Part shown: positions 1-8,544 of the stretch, in pieces
Position numbering within the stretch: position 1 is the first letter of the stretch
Layout of the letters: the number at the start of each line of letters is the position of its first letter
DNA from: Bacteroidota bacterium
Lineage (GTDB): Bacteria > Bacteroidota > Bacteroidia > Chitinophagales > Chitinophagaceae
Assembly (NCBI GenBank): GCA_005884665.1
Contig: VBAT01000027.1
Location: forward strand, 2,291-59,442
Reading direction: 5' to 3'
Length of the DNA: 57,152 nt
Notes under the pieces: model-generated
Seen by the model: only the letters and a program-made list of their open reading frames with translations
Told to the model about the DNA's origin: nothing
Databases searched by the model: none
Made by a program: the position numbers and the translations under genes

Positions 1-674
1 AAGTTGATATCGTCGGGCAGACCATTGATTTTGATGACAAAAAATACCATGTCCTGGGAGCTATAAAAGACATGATCATGCAGTCGCCGTATAAACCGGT
101 AACACCGACTATTTTCTTCTACAACCGTAACTGGGCCAATGTGATCACAGTTGCGATAAAGCAGGGCACGCCTGTAAAAACCGCCCTGGGTAAGATAGAA
201 GCCGTATTTAAAAAATATAATCCCTCCGCGCCATTCGATTATACATTCAACGATGAAGATTACGCAAAGAAGTTCAGTGATGAACAGCGCATAGGCAAGC
301 TTGCCACATTCTTCACCGTACTGGCCATATTTATTTCATGTCTCGGCTTATTCGGCCTGGCATCCTTTGTTGCCGAACAACGCAAAAAAGAGATCGGCGT
401 CCGCAAAGTCCTTGGGGCCTCCACCTATAACCTCTGGCAAATGCTTTCAAGAGAATTTGCATTGCTGGTAATGATCTCCTGCTTTATCGCCATTCCACTG
501 GCCTGGTATTACCTGCACCAATGGTTACAGCACTACGAGTACCGGGCTCCTATCTCGGTCTGGATATTTATTGTTTCCGGCATCGGCGCACTTGTAATAA
601 CACTCATAACGGTAAGCTTCCAGGCGGTGAAGGCGGCGTTGGCGAACCCGGTGAAGTCGTTGAGGACGGAGTGA
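1..674 (+). CDS. ABC transporter permease, FtsX/MacB type (5' truncated)
   Basis: This is the C-terminal part of a MacB-like permease; the reading frame is open from base 3, so the gene begins outside the window. The visible part has the end of the periplasmic MacB_PCD domain followed by an FtsX domain with three membrane segments. The linker after the first segment reads EQRKKEIGVRKVLGAS, which is the family hallmark, and the protein ends NPVKSLRTE, the usual ending of Bacteroidota members. Such permeases pair with an ATPase to move lipoproteins, peptides or drugs, or act mechanically on envelope proteins; the substrate cannot be read here. The next gene starts 170 bases later and is unrelated. 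Confidence 0.9.
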   Translation, partial: VDIVGQTIDFDDKKYHVLGAIKDMIMQSPYKPVTPTIFFYNRNWANVITVAIKQGTPVKTALGKIEAVFKKYNPSAPFDYTFNDEDYAKKFSDEQRIGKLATFFTVLAIFISCLGLFGLASFVAEQRKKEIGVRKVLGASTYNLWQMLSREFALLVMISCFIAIPLAWYYLHQWLQHYEYRAPISVWIFIVSGIGALVITLITVSFQAVKAALANPVKSLRTE

Positions 675-845
675 GGAATGGCGGTTTCCGAATGAATACA
701 TAAAACCTGTCCGGGCCATAGTCTGGCCGATACTTCCTTGTTACACCTGAGATCGTCAGGAAATTCTTATAAGGTATTTTTGAATGCAATCCTTTCTTTA
801 GTTGCCTGCCTTTTCATATTTTGCGCATTCAACTTATAACCCCTC

Positions 846-2291
846 ATGTTTGAACAAACTTTCAAAAACATTGACGATATCCTTTGGAAAGAAGCTGGTT
901 GTCAATCTGAATTAGACTATGTAGAGCAAACTTCCTGGATATTATTTCTTAAATACCTTGATGACCTGGAAAAAGACCGCCGAACTAAAGCGGAACTGAC
1001 AGGAAAAGAATACGAAAACATCATTGGCAAACAATATCGCTGGGATTCATGGGCTGCGCCGAAACTTAAAGATGGTAAAATAGATCATCATCATGGATTG
1101 ACAGGGGATGATCTTACGGATTTTGTAGATGATAAACTCTTTCCTTATTTAAAGAAATTCAAAGCAGACGCAGATTCTGCCAATACTCTAGAATACAAGA
1201 TTGGCGAAATATTCAGCGAGTTGAAGAATAAAATACAAAGCGGGTATAACCTTCGGGAGATAATCAACCTTGTTGACCAGCTCCGGTTCCGCACTCATGC
1301 GGAAAAGCATGAGATGAGCCACCTGTATGAAGATAAGATAAAAAACATGGGTAATGCCGGTGAATATTACACGCCGAGGCCGTTGATCAAATCTATAGTC
1401 AAAGTTGTAGCACCCCAACTCGGCCAAACCATTTATGACGGGGCAGTGGGGAGTGCAGGTTTTCTCTGCGAAGCATTTGAATATTTAAAAGAACATAACA
1501 AGAACCGCGGCACGGCGCAGGACAAAACCTTACAGACAAAAACATTTTACGGTAAAGAAAAAAAATCCCTCGCCTATATCATTGGGATCATGAACATGAT
1601 CCTCCATGGCGTGGAAGCTCCCAACATCATTCACACAAATACGCTGAGTGAAAGCCTGGCGGATATACAGGACAAGGACCGCTATGATATTATACTGGCT
1701 AATCCACCGTTTGGTGGTAAAGAAAGAGCCGAAGTACAACAGAACTTCCCGATCAAAAGCAGCGAAACTGCTTATCTATTCTTACAGCATTTCATTAAAA
1801 TATTAAAGGCGGGTGGTAAAGCCGGCATCGTTATAAAAAATACATTTTTAAGTAATACCGATAATGCCTCTATCAGTTTACGTAAGCATTTGCTCGAAAG
1901 CTGCAACATGCATACGATACTCGATCTGCCCGGGGGTACCTTTACCGGCGCTGGCGTAAAAACAGTGGTGTTGTTTTTTGAAAAAGGAAGTGCCACAAAA
2001 AAAATATGGTATTACCAGCTAAACCTTGATCGTAACCTTGGTAAGACTAATCCATTAAATGAAAACGATCTCGCCGATTTTGTCAGCCTGAACTCGTCGA
2101 AGGGGGCAAGTAAAAACAGTTGGACAGTAAAGATGGCCGAAATTAACACGAGTACTTATGATTTGAGTGTAAAGAACCCCAATAAAAAAGAAGAAGCTGC
2201 TTCACGTGAGCCGAGAGAGATTTTGGAAGAGATGAAAACATTGGATGAGGAAACGGCGGATATACTTAACTCAATAAAGGAAATGATATGA
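846..2291 (+). CDS. hsdM: Type I restriction-modification system, N6-adenine DNA methyltransferase subunit
   Basis: HsdM methylates adenine in the bipartite site chosen by HsdS and is also a core part of the restriction complex. The 481-residue protein has the HsdM N-terminal helical domain (about 1-130), the GEYYTPR motif (172-178), the SAM-binding motif as DGAVGSAGF (198-206, where many relatives have DPACGTGGF) and the catalytic NPPF motif (286-289). Its stop overlaps the hsdS start in ATGA, so the two are translationally coupled. The ATG at 846 is preceded by a TTG (802) and a TATTTTG (817-823) that resemble a Bacteroidota promoter, though the -7 element is one base short. Length is normal for the family. 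Confidence 0.96.
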   Translation: MFEQTFKNIDDILWKEAGCQSELDYVEQTSWILFLKYLDDLEKDRRTKAELTGKEYENIIGKQYRWDSWAAPKLKDGKIDHHHGLTGDDLTDFVDDKLFPYLKKFKADADSANTLEYKIGEIFSELKNKIQSGYNLREIINLVDQLRFRTHAEKHEMSHLYEDKIKNMGNAGEYYTPRPLIKSIVKVVAPQLGQTIYDGAVGSAGFLCEAFEYLKEHNKNRGTAQDKTLQTKTFYGKEKKSLAYIIGIMNMILHGVEAPNIIHTNTLSESLADIQDKDRYDIILANPPFGGKERAEVQQNFPIKSSETAYLFLQHFIKILKAGGKAGIVIKNTFLSNTDNASISLRKHLLESCNMHTILDLPGGTFTGAGVKTVVLFFEKGSATKKIWYYQLNLDRNLGKTNPLNENDLADFVSLNSSKGASKNSWTVKMAEINTSTYDLSVKNPNKKEEAASREPREILEEMKTLDEETADILNSIKEMI

Positions 2292-3469
2292 GGATAGAGT
2301 GGAAAAAAAGAGAATTAGAAGAAGTTTGTTCAGTTGACTATGGAACAAGGGTAGTTCAAAAAAGAGACGGAGGAAGTATTTATCCAGTATATGGAGGCGG
2401 AGGAGCAACTTTTTTTATGGATACCTTCAACCGAGAAAATCAAATGGTAATCGCAAGATTTGCCATGTCTGAACAATGCACAAGATTTGTCGAAGGAAAA
2501 TTTTTCCTTAATGATAGTGGACTAACAGTTTCTCCGAAAGATAATAAAGTATTATTTCAAAAATTTCTTGATTATCAGCTTCTTTTTCTAAACGACTACA
2601 TTTACTCACTTTCAAGAGGAGCTGCTCAAAAGAATTTAGATGTTCCGGCATTCAGAACTATTGAAATTGCTTTTCCAGAATCAACATCAGAACAAAAAAG
2701 GGTTGCCACCATATTAGATAATGCTTTTGTTGCTATGGACAAAGCAAAAATTAACATTGAGAAGAACCTGGAAAACGCAAGGGGGCTCTTCGAAAGTTTC
2801 CTGAAATGCATTTTTTTTAATGAAGATTGGGAACAAAAGACACTCAAACAGGTATCATCAGAGTTTAGCCGAGGAAAATCAAAACATCGGCCTAGGGGAG
2901 ATATGAAATTATTGGGGGGAAAATACCCTCTTATTCAAACTGGTGATGTTAGCAATTCAGAGCATTGGATAAATACCTATTCACAGACGTATAATGAAGT
3001 TGGCTTAGGTCAAAGCAAATTATGGCCGAAAGGAACTGTTTGTATTGCTATAGTTGGGTCAAACGTGGCAGAGACATCAATATTGAATTTTAATGCTTGC
3101 TTTCCAGACAGTATTATAGGCTTAGTAGTAGATAAACAAAAAGCAAACAATGAGTATGTTGAATATTTACTGCAATCTTTCAAAACTATACTTAAGGAAA
3201 AAGGTAAAGGAACAGCAAGAGATAATATTAATGTGGGGACATTTGAGAATCAAAATTTCCCATTTCCAAATGTAGAAATTCAGGAAGAAATTGCAGCAAA
3301 TCTGAATGGACTTTCAACAAATACAAAAAACCTCGAAAGTATTTATTATCAAAAGCTGGCTGATCTCGAAGAGTTAAGGAAAAGTATTTTACAAAAGGCG
3401 TTTAGCGGGCAATTGTCTGAATCAGGATTGGCTGGATTAAAAGATGAACAGGATGTTTTAATAGGATAA
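2288..3469 (+). CDS. hsdS: Type I restriction-modification system, specificity subunit
   Basis: HsdS recognises the target DNA and holds two HsdM and HsdR units. The 393 residues contain two target recognition domains (about 1-140 and 180-350), each followed by a conserved long helix. The first helix region begins EQKRVATILDNA and the second contains LEELRKSILQKAFSGQL. The gene overlaps hsdM by four bases. Base composition is more A+T rich than in hsdM and hsdR, as is common for these exchangeable genes. The last 17 codons lie in an inverted copy of a short repeat found on both sides of the next gene, so the natural C-terminus may have been replaced. Confidence 0.95.
   Translation: MRIEWKKRELEEVCSVDYGTRVVQKRDGGSIYPVYGGGGATFFMDTFNRENQMVIARFAMSEQCTRFVEGKFFLNDSGLTVSPKDNKVLFQKFLDYQLLFLNDYIYSLSRGAAQKNLDVPAFRTIEIAFPESTSEQKRVATILDNAFVAMDKAKINIEKNLENARGLFESFLKCIFFNEDWEQKTLKQVSSEFSRGKSKHRPRGDMKLLGGKYPLIQTGDVSNSEHWINTYSQTYNEVGLGQSKLWPKGTVCIAIVGSNVAETSILNFNACFPDSIIGLVVDKQKANNEYVEYLLQSFKTILKEKGKGTARDNINVGTFENQNFPFPNVEIQEEIAANLNGLSTNTKNLESIYYQKLADLEELRKSILQKAFSGQLSESGLAGLKDEQDVLIG
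3420..3454 (-). repeat. Inverted copy of the aatcctg-type repeat, inside the hsdS 3' end
   Basis: Read on the minus strand, these 35 bases resemble the copy at 3468-3503: both outer blocks (AATCAGGATT and ACAGGAT on the plus strand) match, with mismatches in between. Together the two form a large imperfect hairpin with a 13-base gap that spans the hsdS stop codon. It encodes the last residues of HsdS. Confidence 0.6.
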
Positions 3470-3503
3470 TCCTGTCAATCCATGAATCAGATAAATCCTG
3501 ATT
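3468..3503 (+). repeat. Left flanking repeat of the GxxExxY gene
   Basis: A 36-base sequence starting AATCCTGTCAATCC and ending TAAATCCTGATT. It matches the copy at 3956-3991 at 30 of 36 positions, counted by eye. The pair brackets the GxxExxY gene directly. Confidence 0.75.
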
Positions 3504-3586
3504 ATATTTTGAATTAGATTGATTATTTTACTAGATGATTGCGAAGAATATGAATCCGGCAAATTCTTAAATCAACCAGATACTGA

Positions 3587-3982
3587 TTGACATTAGATGA
3601 GATAACATACAAAATAAATGGTTGTGCCATGAAAGTGCATAACACACTTGGAAATGGTTTCCAAGAGGTTATTTACCAGCGATGCCTTGCCATTGAGTTG
3701 GAAAAGGCTGGGTTGCATTTTGTACGGGAAATGGAACAGGCTATTTATTATGAGGGAATAAATGTTGGTACAAGAAGGGCGGACTTTGTAGTGGAAAATT
3801 TGGTTATGGTCGAGCTGAAGGCATTGGTAAACCTGGAAGACGTGCATTTGGCACAGGCCAAAAATTATGTGGTCGCTTATAACTTTTCCGTCGGCCTGCT
3901 GATAAACTTTGGGGCAGCAAGTTTGCAATTCAAAAAAGTATTTAATCCGAAGACAAATCCTGCCAATCCTACAATCAAGTAA
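3587..3982 (+). CDS. GxxExxY family protein (PD-(D/E)XK nuclease-like)
   Basis: The 131-residue protein carries the family signature as GNGFQEVIY (about 22-30), then RRADFVVENLVMVELKAL, whose D, E and K fit a PD-(D/E)XK nuclease-type core. The function of the family is not established; members are abundant and often multicopy in Bacteroidota. No ATG is available: the frame opens with TTG at 3587, directly after a TGA, and the next Met (codon 15) would cut into the conserved region, so TTG is chosen. The C-terminus NPANPTIK is encoded by the right flanking repeat. It sits between hsdS and hsdR and breaks up the otherwise compact operon, which suggests insertion. Confidence 0.85.
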   Translation: MTLDEITYKINGCAMKVHNTLGNGFQEVIYQRCLAIELEKAGLHFVREMEQAIYYEGINVGTRRADFVVENLVMVELKALVNLEDVHLAQAKNYVVAYNFSVGLLINFGAASLQFKKVFNPKTNPANPTIK

Positions 3983-3991
3983 ATCCTGATT
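3956..3991 (+). repeat. Right flanking repeat of the GxxExxY gene
   Basis: Direct copy of 3468-3503 (30 of 36 identical). It covers the last eight codons and stop of the GxxExxY gene and ends eight bases before the hsdR start codon. Confidence 0.75.
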
Positions 3992-3998
3992 CAGATAA

Positions 3999-6332
3999 AT
4001 GAACGAAGCCGAAACCAGAGCCGAACTCATAGACCCAAAGCTTAAAGAGAATGGCTGGGATGGCAAGGTCAATCCGGATGTGAAAGTGCATCGGGAATAT
4101 CATATAACAGCTGGAAAAATAAAGGCAGGTGGCGGAAGACAAAAACCTGTTATTGCAGATTACCTACTTACTTACAAAGGCCGTAAGCTAGCGGTGATAG
4201 AAGCCAAAGCAGATTTTCAGGAAGTTGGCGAAGGCGTGGCACAGGCAAAAGACTATGCCCAAAAATTACAGGTGGAAGACTCTTATTCCGCCAATGGCCG
4301 GGAGATTTACCATATAGATATGGATTCGGCTGAAGAAGGGTTGCTTGAGAACTTTCATACACCCGATGAATTATGGAATAAAGCTTTCCCGGTACAAAAC
4401 GATTGGCGGGATAGTCTTAATGAAGTGCCCGACGAAACAAAAGGCGGCACGATGGGCGGCCGGTTTTACCAGGAGACTGCTGTAGAAAAAACCCTGGATG
4501 CCATTGCTCAAAGGAAAGACAGGGTTTTACTTACGTTGGCTACTGGCACGGGCAAAACATTTATTGCCTTCCAGGTCGCTTGGAAGTTATTTCATACGAG
4601 ATGGAATCTTCAATATGATGGCAGGCGCAGGCCAAGAATCCTATTTTTAGCTGACAGGAATATCCTGGCCGACCAGGCCTACAATGCATTCTCTGCATTT
4701 CCTGAAGACGCATTGGTTCGCATCAAGCCAAACGAAATAAGGAAAAAAGGTAAAGTACCTACCAATGGCAGCATTTTCTTTACCATCTTTCAGACCTTCA
4801 TGAGTGGTACAGATAAGGACGGAAATTCTTTGCCTTATTTTGGAGAATACCCACCAGATTATTTTGACTTGATAATAATAGATGAATGTCATCGCGGAGG
4901 TGCCAACGATGAGAGCAACTGGCGGGGCATAATGGAATATTTTTCTCCAGCCGTGCAATTGGGTTTAACTGCTACGCCTAAAAGAAAAGAAAACGCGGAT
5001 ACTTATAAATATTTTGGCAACCCTGTGTATATCTATTCTCTCAAAGATGGAGTCAATGATGGATTTTTGACGCCATTCAAAGTAAAAAAAATCAGCACCT
5101 CATTGGATGAATACACCTATCATGCTGATGATAATATTGTCGAAGGAGAAATCGAAGAAGGGAAGATCTATACCGAAACTGATTTTAATCGAATTATTGA
5201 AATAAAAGAAAGAGAACAAAGACGGGTAAAGATTTTCATGGATCTGATCAATCAAAATGAAAAGACAATTGTGTTTTGTGCTACACAGGAGCATGCGGCG
5301 GCCGTCAGGGATTTAATAAACCAATATAAAAAGAGTAAAGAACCTAGTTACTGCGTTCGTGTTACTGCCAATGATGGAGAACTAGGCGAACAATATTTAA
5401 GAGAATTCCAGGATAATGAGAAAACTATTCCGACTATATTAACTACGTCGCAAAAACTTTCTACCGGCGTCGATGCAAGAAACATCCGCAATATTGTATT
5501 AATGCGCCCGGTGAATAATATTGTAGAATTTAAACAGATTGTTGGCAGAGGCACGAGGTTGTTTGATGGCAAATTCTTTTTCACTATCTATGATTTTGTA
5601 AATGCAAGCGAACGTTTTAATGATCCTGAATGGGATGGTGAACCGATTGAGCCTGTCATTACTGACCCGGTACCGTCAAGAGAAGACACTGACGAGCCGT
5701 CGCCGACGATCGAGGATAGCGGAGATGAGGATTTTGAAAGGCCCGTAAAAATCAAAATAAAACTGGCGAACGGTAAAGAAAGTACAATTGAACATTCAAT
5801 TGCTACCATATTTATTGGGCCAGACGGAAACGCAATGACGGTACAGGAGTTTTTGAATAGCTTATATGGAAAACTGCCAGAGCTATTTAAAGACGAAGCT
5901 GAGCTGAGAAGGATATGGTCAAATCCCATGACAAGAAAGACCCTCCTCGACAATTTAGCGGAAGCGGGTTTTGGAAAGGATGAACTCGTCACATTACAAA
6001 GAGTGATTGATGCCGAAAAAAGTGATTTGTTTGATGTGCTGGAGTTTATCGCCTACTCAGCCAAACCGATAACAAGAGAAGCAAGGGTGGCTTCTGCACA
6101 GCATGATATCTTTGCCTTATTAAAGCCAAATGAAAAAGAATTCCTTGGATTTGTATTGGACCGCTATATTGAAACAGGTATCGAAGAACTCGACCAGGAG
6201 CAATTGCCACATTTATTGGAGTTAAAATACCATGCGGTGAGTGATGCTGCTGAAAAACTAGGAAGCGTTGCCAGGATCAGGGAATTGTTTATCGGGTTCC
6301 AGCAGTATTTGTATAGTGATAAGATCGCATAA
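3999..6332 (+). CDS. hsdR: Type I restriction enzyme, motor/nuclease subunit
   Basis: HsdR translocates DNA with ATP and cuts it when the HsdS site is unmethylated. The 777 residues show an N-terminal nuclease domain with D54 and E68-x-K70 (AVIEAKAD), a Walker A motif ATGTGKT (181-187), a DEAD-box motif DECH (295-298), the second helicase domain with VGRGTRLFDGKF, and a C-terminal helical region like that of the EcoEI R subunit. This size fits the shorter EcoEI-like class rather than the EcoR124 class of over 1000 residues. The ATG follows immediately after the right-hand repeat, so translation may depend on sequence supplied by that repeat. Confidence 0.95.
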   Translation: MNEAETRAELIDPKLKENGWDGKVNPDVKVHREYHITAGKIKAGGGRQKPVIADYLLTYKGRKLAVIEAKADFQEVGEGVAQAKDYAQKLQVEDSYSANGREIYHIDMDSAEEGLLENFHTPDELWNKAFPVQNDWRDSLNEVPDETKGGTMGGRFYQETAVEKTLDAIAQRKDRVLLTLATGTGKTFIAFQVAWKLFHTRWNLQYDGRRRPRILFLADRNILADQAYNAFSAFPEDALVRIKPNEIRKKGKVPTNGSIFFTIFQTFMSGTDKDGNSLPYFGEYPPDYFDLIIIDECHRGGANDESNWRGIMEYFSPAVQLGLTATPKRKENADTYKYFGNPVYIYSLKDGVNDGFLTPFKVKKISTSLDEYTYHADDNIVEGEIEEGKIYTETDFNRIIEIKEREQRRVKIFMDLINQNEKTIVFCATQEHAAAVRDLINQYKKSKEPSYCVRVTANDGELGEQYLREFQDNEKTIPTILTTSQKLSTGVDARNIRNIVLMRPVNNIVEFKQIVGRGTRLFDGKFFFTIYDFVNASERFNDPEWDGEPIEPVITDPVPSREDTDEPSPTIEDSGDEDFERPVKIKIKLANGKESTIEHSIATIFIGPDGNAMTVQEFLNSLYGKLPELFKDEAELRRIWSNPMTRKTLLDNLAEAGFGKDELVTLQRVIDAEKSDLFDVLEFIAYSAKPITREARVASAQHDIFALLKPNEKEFLGFVLDRYIETGIEELDQEQLPHLLELKYHAVSDAAEKLGSVARIRELFIGFQQYLYSDKIA

Positions 6333-6461
6333 GTTTACGGTAGTGTAAGATTTTTATTTCAAAACAGTCGCTTGTTTAGTTTAGCCATGCTGTAATTTAG
6401 TTTGCTAGCCCTCTTCCTGGATGATCCTCGTTTGAAGGAGATTTTCTTATTTTTAAGTAAT

Positions 6462-7400
6462 ATGAAGTTTTACTTAGGAGTAACAGATAATAATTGGTAT
6501 AATTTCTTGTCTTTTCAAAACAGAGAAGATATCAATTTTTGGCAGCCCGGCGGTAGCGTCGCATTTAAAGTGCTTTCACCTGGCGAGCCATTTCTCTTTA
6601 AACTTAAAAGTCCAATTAATGCTATTGGCGGTGTTGGTTTTTTTTCAAGCCATACTTTTTTACCTCTGTCGTTGGCTTGGGATGTATTTGAGAATGGTAA
6701 CGGTTGTAATTCATTGGGAGAGTTGCAAAGAATGATTTTTCCTTTGAGAAAGGATAAAAGTAACCCCAATCCTCCTATCGGGTGTATTGTTCTCACCAAT
6801 CCAATATTTTTCAGAAAAGACGACTGGATTAAGGTGCCGGAGGATTGGAAGCCCAGCACCCAACAAGGCAAATCCTACTCAACTGACGGCGGGATTGGGC
6901 AGAGAACCTGGAGCCGCATTGAGTCGCTGCTTCAAAAATATTTATACGCTATTCCTGATGAAAAGGCGAACCAACTCACGTTGGAGGAGCCCGACGCACA
7001 ATATGGCAAGTCTATTTTAGTAAAAGTCAGGTTAGGCCAGGGTGCTTTTAGGGTTTTGGTCACAGACGCCTACCAAAGAAAATGTGCAATTTCCGGCGAA
7101 AGAACTTTGCCCGTGTTGGAAGCGGCGCACATTAAGCCCTATGCAAAATCAGGCCTTCATCTTATTTCAAACGCATTGCTGCTTCGTTCTGATATACACA
7201 AACTTTTTGATACAGGTTATTTAACGATTACTGCCGACCTTAAAGTTGAAGTAAGTAAAAGAATAAAAGAGGAGTTTGAAAATGGAAAGGAATATTATCG
7301 GTTTCATGGCAATAACCTTTACAACCTTCCATATAAATTAATAAACAAACCGGAAAACCGATTTGTCGAATGGCACAACGAAAATACTTATAAAGGCTAA
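6462..7400 (+). CDS. HNH endonuclease domain protein, probable restriction enzyme
   Basis: The 312-residue protein has an N-terminal domain beginning MKFYLGVTDNNWYNFL, typical of a family annotated as HNH restriction endonucleases, and a C-terminal HNH nuclease: C208, AAHIKP (H223), N237 and SDIHKLFD (H246). The N-terminal part may bind DNA or a modified base; that is inference. The frame is open from a TTG at 6402, but ATG 6462 is preferred because it matches the usual family start. It follows hsdR by about 130 bases and extends the defence island. It carries no methyltransferase of its own, so it may be a modification-dependent (type IV-like) enzyme. Confidence 0.8.
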   Translation: MKFYLGVTDNNWYNFLSFQNREDINFWQPGGSVAFKVLSPGEPFLFKLKSPINAIGGVGFFSSHTFLPLSLAWDVFENGNGCNSLGELQRMIFPLRKDKSNPNPPIGCIVLTNPIFFRKDDWIKVPEDWKPSTQQGKSYSTDGGIGQRTWSRIESLLQKYLYAIPDEKANQLTLEEPDAQYGKSILVKVRLGQGAFRVLVTDAYQRKCAISGERTLPVLEAAHIKPYAKSGLHLISNALLLRSDIHKLFDTGYLTITADLKVEVSKRIKEEFENGKEYYRFHGNNLYNLPYKLINKPENRFVEWHNENTYKG

Positions 7401-7444
7401 ACACATGTCAGATTGGGAAATGGAGATGTATTGGAATGACCTAA

Positions 7445-7771
7445 ATGGCAATAAATAAACTGCAGAGCATGATAAGTAGAAATGAATTTGAATCCAGAAT
7501 AAAAAAAATGCCAAAGACGATTCCGAGCAAAACGGGTAACGCAAGTTATACGCGTTTTAAACTGCATGGGAAACTTTTAAGTTTTGTGCGGGTTAATAAA
7601 GGGACATCTTGGAAGTTAAACATCGACGAACTTTATAGCGTATATAAAGCCCATAGCTTTATTAATACTACAGTTATAAAGAATACGACAGGTCGCCGGG
7701 TAAACTCTCCATCCGTCGCTATTTTGATGGTCATTGATTGTATAGATCAAAAAGGAAGGAGAATAGCATAA
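7445..7771 (+). CDS. Hypothetical protein, 108 aa
   Basis: I do not recognise a family. The protein is basic, has no signal peptide or membrane segment, and contains a moderately patterned region around KLHGKLLSFVRVNKG (about 39-53). It follows the HNH gene by 44 bases on the same strand, so it is probably co-transcribed. The start is uncertain; the ATG at 7445 lies inside a 17-codon reading frame at 7405-7458 that has the same orientation. It could be a small partner of the HNH protein or a decayed gene. Confidence 0.5.
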   Translation: MAINKLQSMISRNEFESRIKKMPKTIPSKTGNASYTRFKLHGKLLSFVRVNKGTSWKLNIDELYSVYKAHSFINTTVIKNTTGRRVNSPSVAILMVIDCIDQKGRRIA

Positions 7772-7818
7772 GACCTTTTGAAAGTACAGAAAACGACTAA
7801 CCGAGTCCATGGTTGATT

Positions 7819-8544
7819 TCACTGAATCATCTTCCCCCTCACAATCTCCATCAACTCCGCCTTATAACTTTCGCCTATCATAATCGCCGAAGGGATATCT
7901 TTTAACCGCACCATATTTCCTTCAATTCCTGTGATCCGGGAAACAGGAATGATAAAAGATTTGTGGACCCGGATGAATTGTTTTTTAGGAAGGCGGTCTT
8001 CCAGCTCTTTCATACTGGTATAGACGAATGTTTTTTGCCCGGCTCGGTGGATGACGACATAGTTCTTCATGCTTTCAATGAAATCGATATCTGCCAGGTT
8101 GATCTTTAACAACTTTCCCTTTGATTCTGTTTTTACAAAAATATAATCGTCTTCGGGAGATTCCTGTTGGGGTAAGGGTTCATTTACGGGACGGGTTTGC
8201 TCCACCGCTTTTTGGACAGCAGCCAGGAACCGCGCCAGCTTAATGGGCTTTATGAGATAGTCCACCACATACAGTTCATATCCTTCCAGGGCAAATTCGC
8301 TGTAGGCCGTTGTTAATATTACTTTAGCCTTGCCATGAATCGTTTTGATAAAATCGATGCCGGATAGCTCGGGCATTTGAATATCGAGGAATACGAGGTC
8401 GACCTTCTGCATGGTTAATGCCTGCAAGGCCTTGATAGGGTTAGTAAATGTTTCCACCAGGTTCAAATGCGGTGTTTGTTTCACATAATGAACGAGAACA
8501 TCAATAGCATGCTGCTCATCGTCGACAATAATACAGTTGATCAT
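7819..8544 (-). CDS. LytTR family response regulator
   Basis: The 241 residues form a receiver domain (about 1-120, phospho-acceptor in VFLDIQMPE near residue 54, conserved Lys in YLIKPIKLA) and a LytTR DNA-binding domain (about 140-240, with FIRVHKSFIIP). It overlaps the upstream kinase gene by four bases (ATGA), forming a two-component operon of the LytS/LytR-like type that is very common in Bacteroidota. The target genes are not evident. It ends convergent with the small gene of the defence island. Confidence 0.95.
   Translation of the reverse strand: MINCIIVDDEQHAIDVLVHYVKQTPHLNLVETFTNPIKALQALTMQKVDLVFLDIQMPELSGIDFIKTIHGKAKVILTTAYSEFALEGYELYVVDYLIKPIKLARFLAAVQKAVEQTRPVNEPLPQQESPEDDYIFVKTESKGKLLKINLADIDFIESMKNYVVIHRAGQKTFVYTSMKELEDRLPKKQFIRVHKSFIIPVSRITGIEGNMVRLKDIPSAIMIGESYKAELMEIVRGKMIQ

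Noticed and set aside
7405..7458. A 17-codon frame MSDWEMEMYWNDLNGNK between the HNH gene and the 108-aa gene
   Set aside because: Too short and without other support; it may be a leader peptide or a remnant of a gene start.
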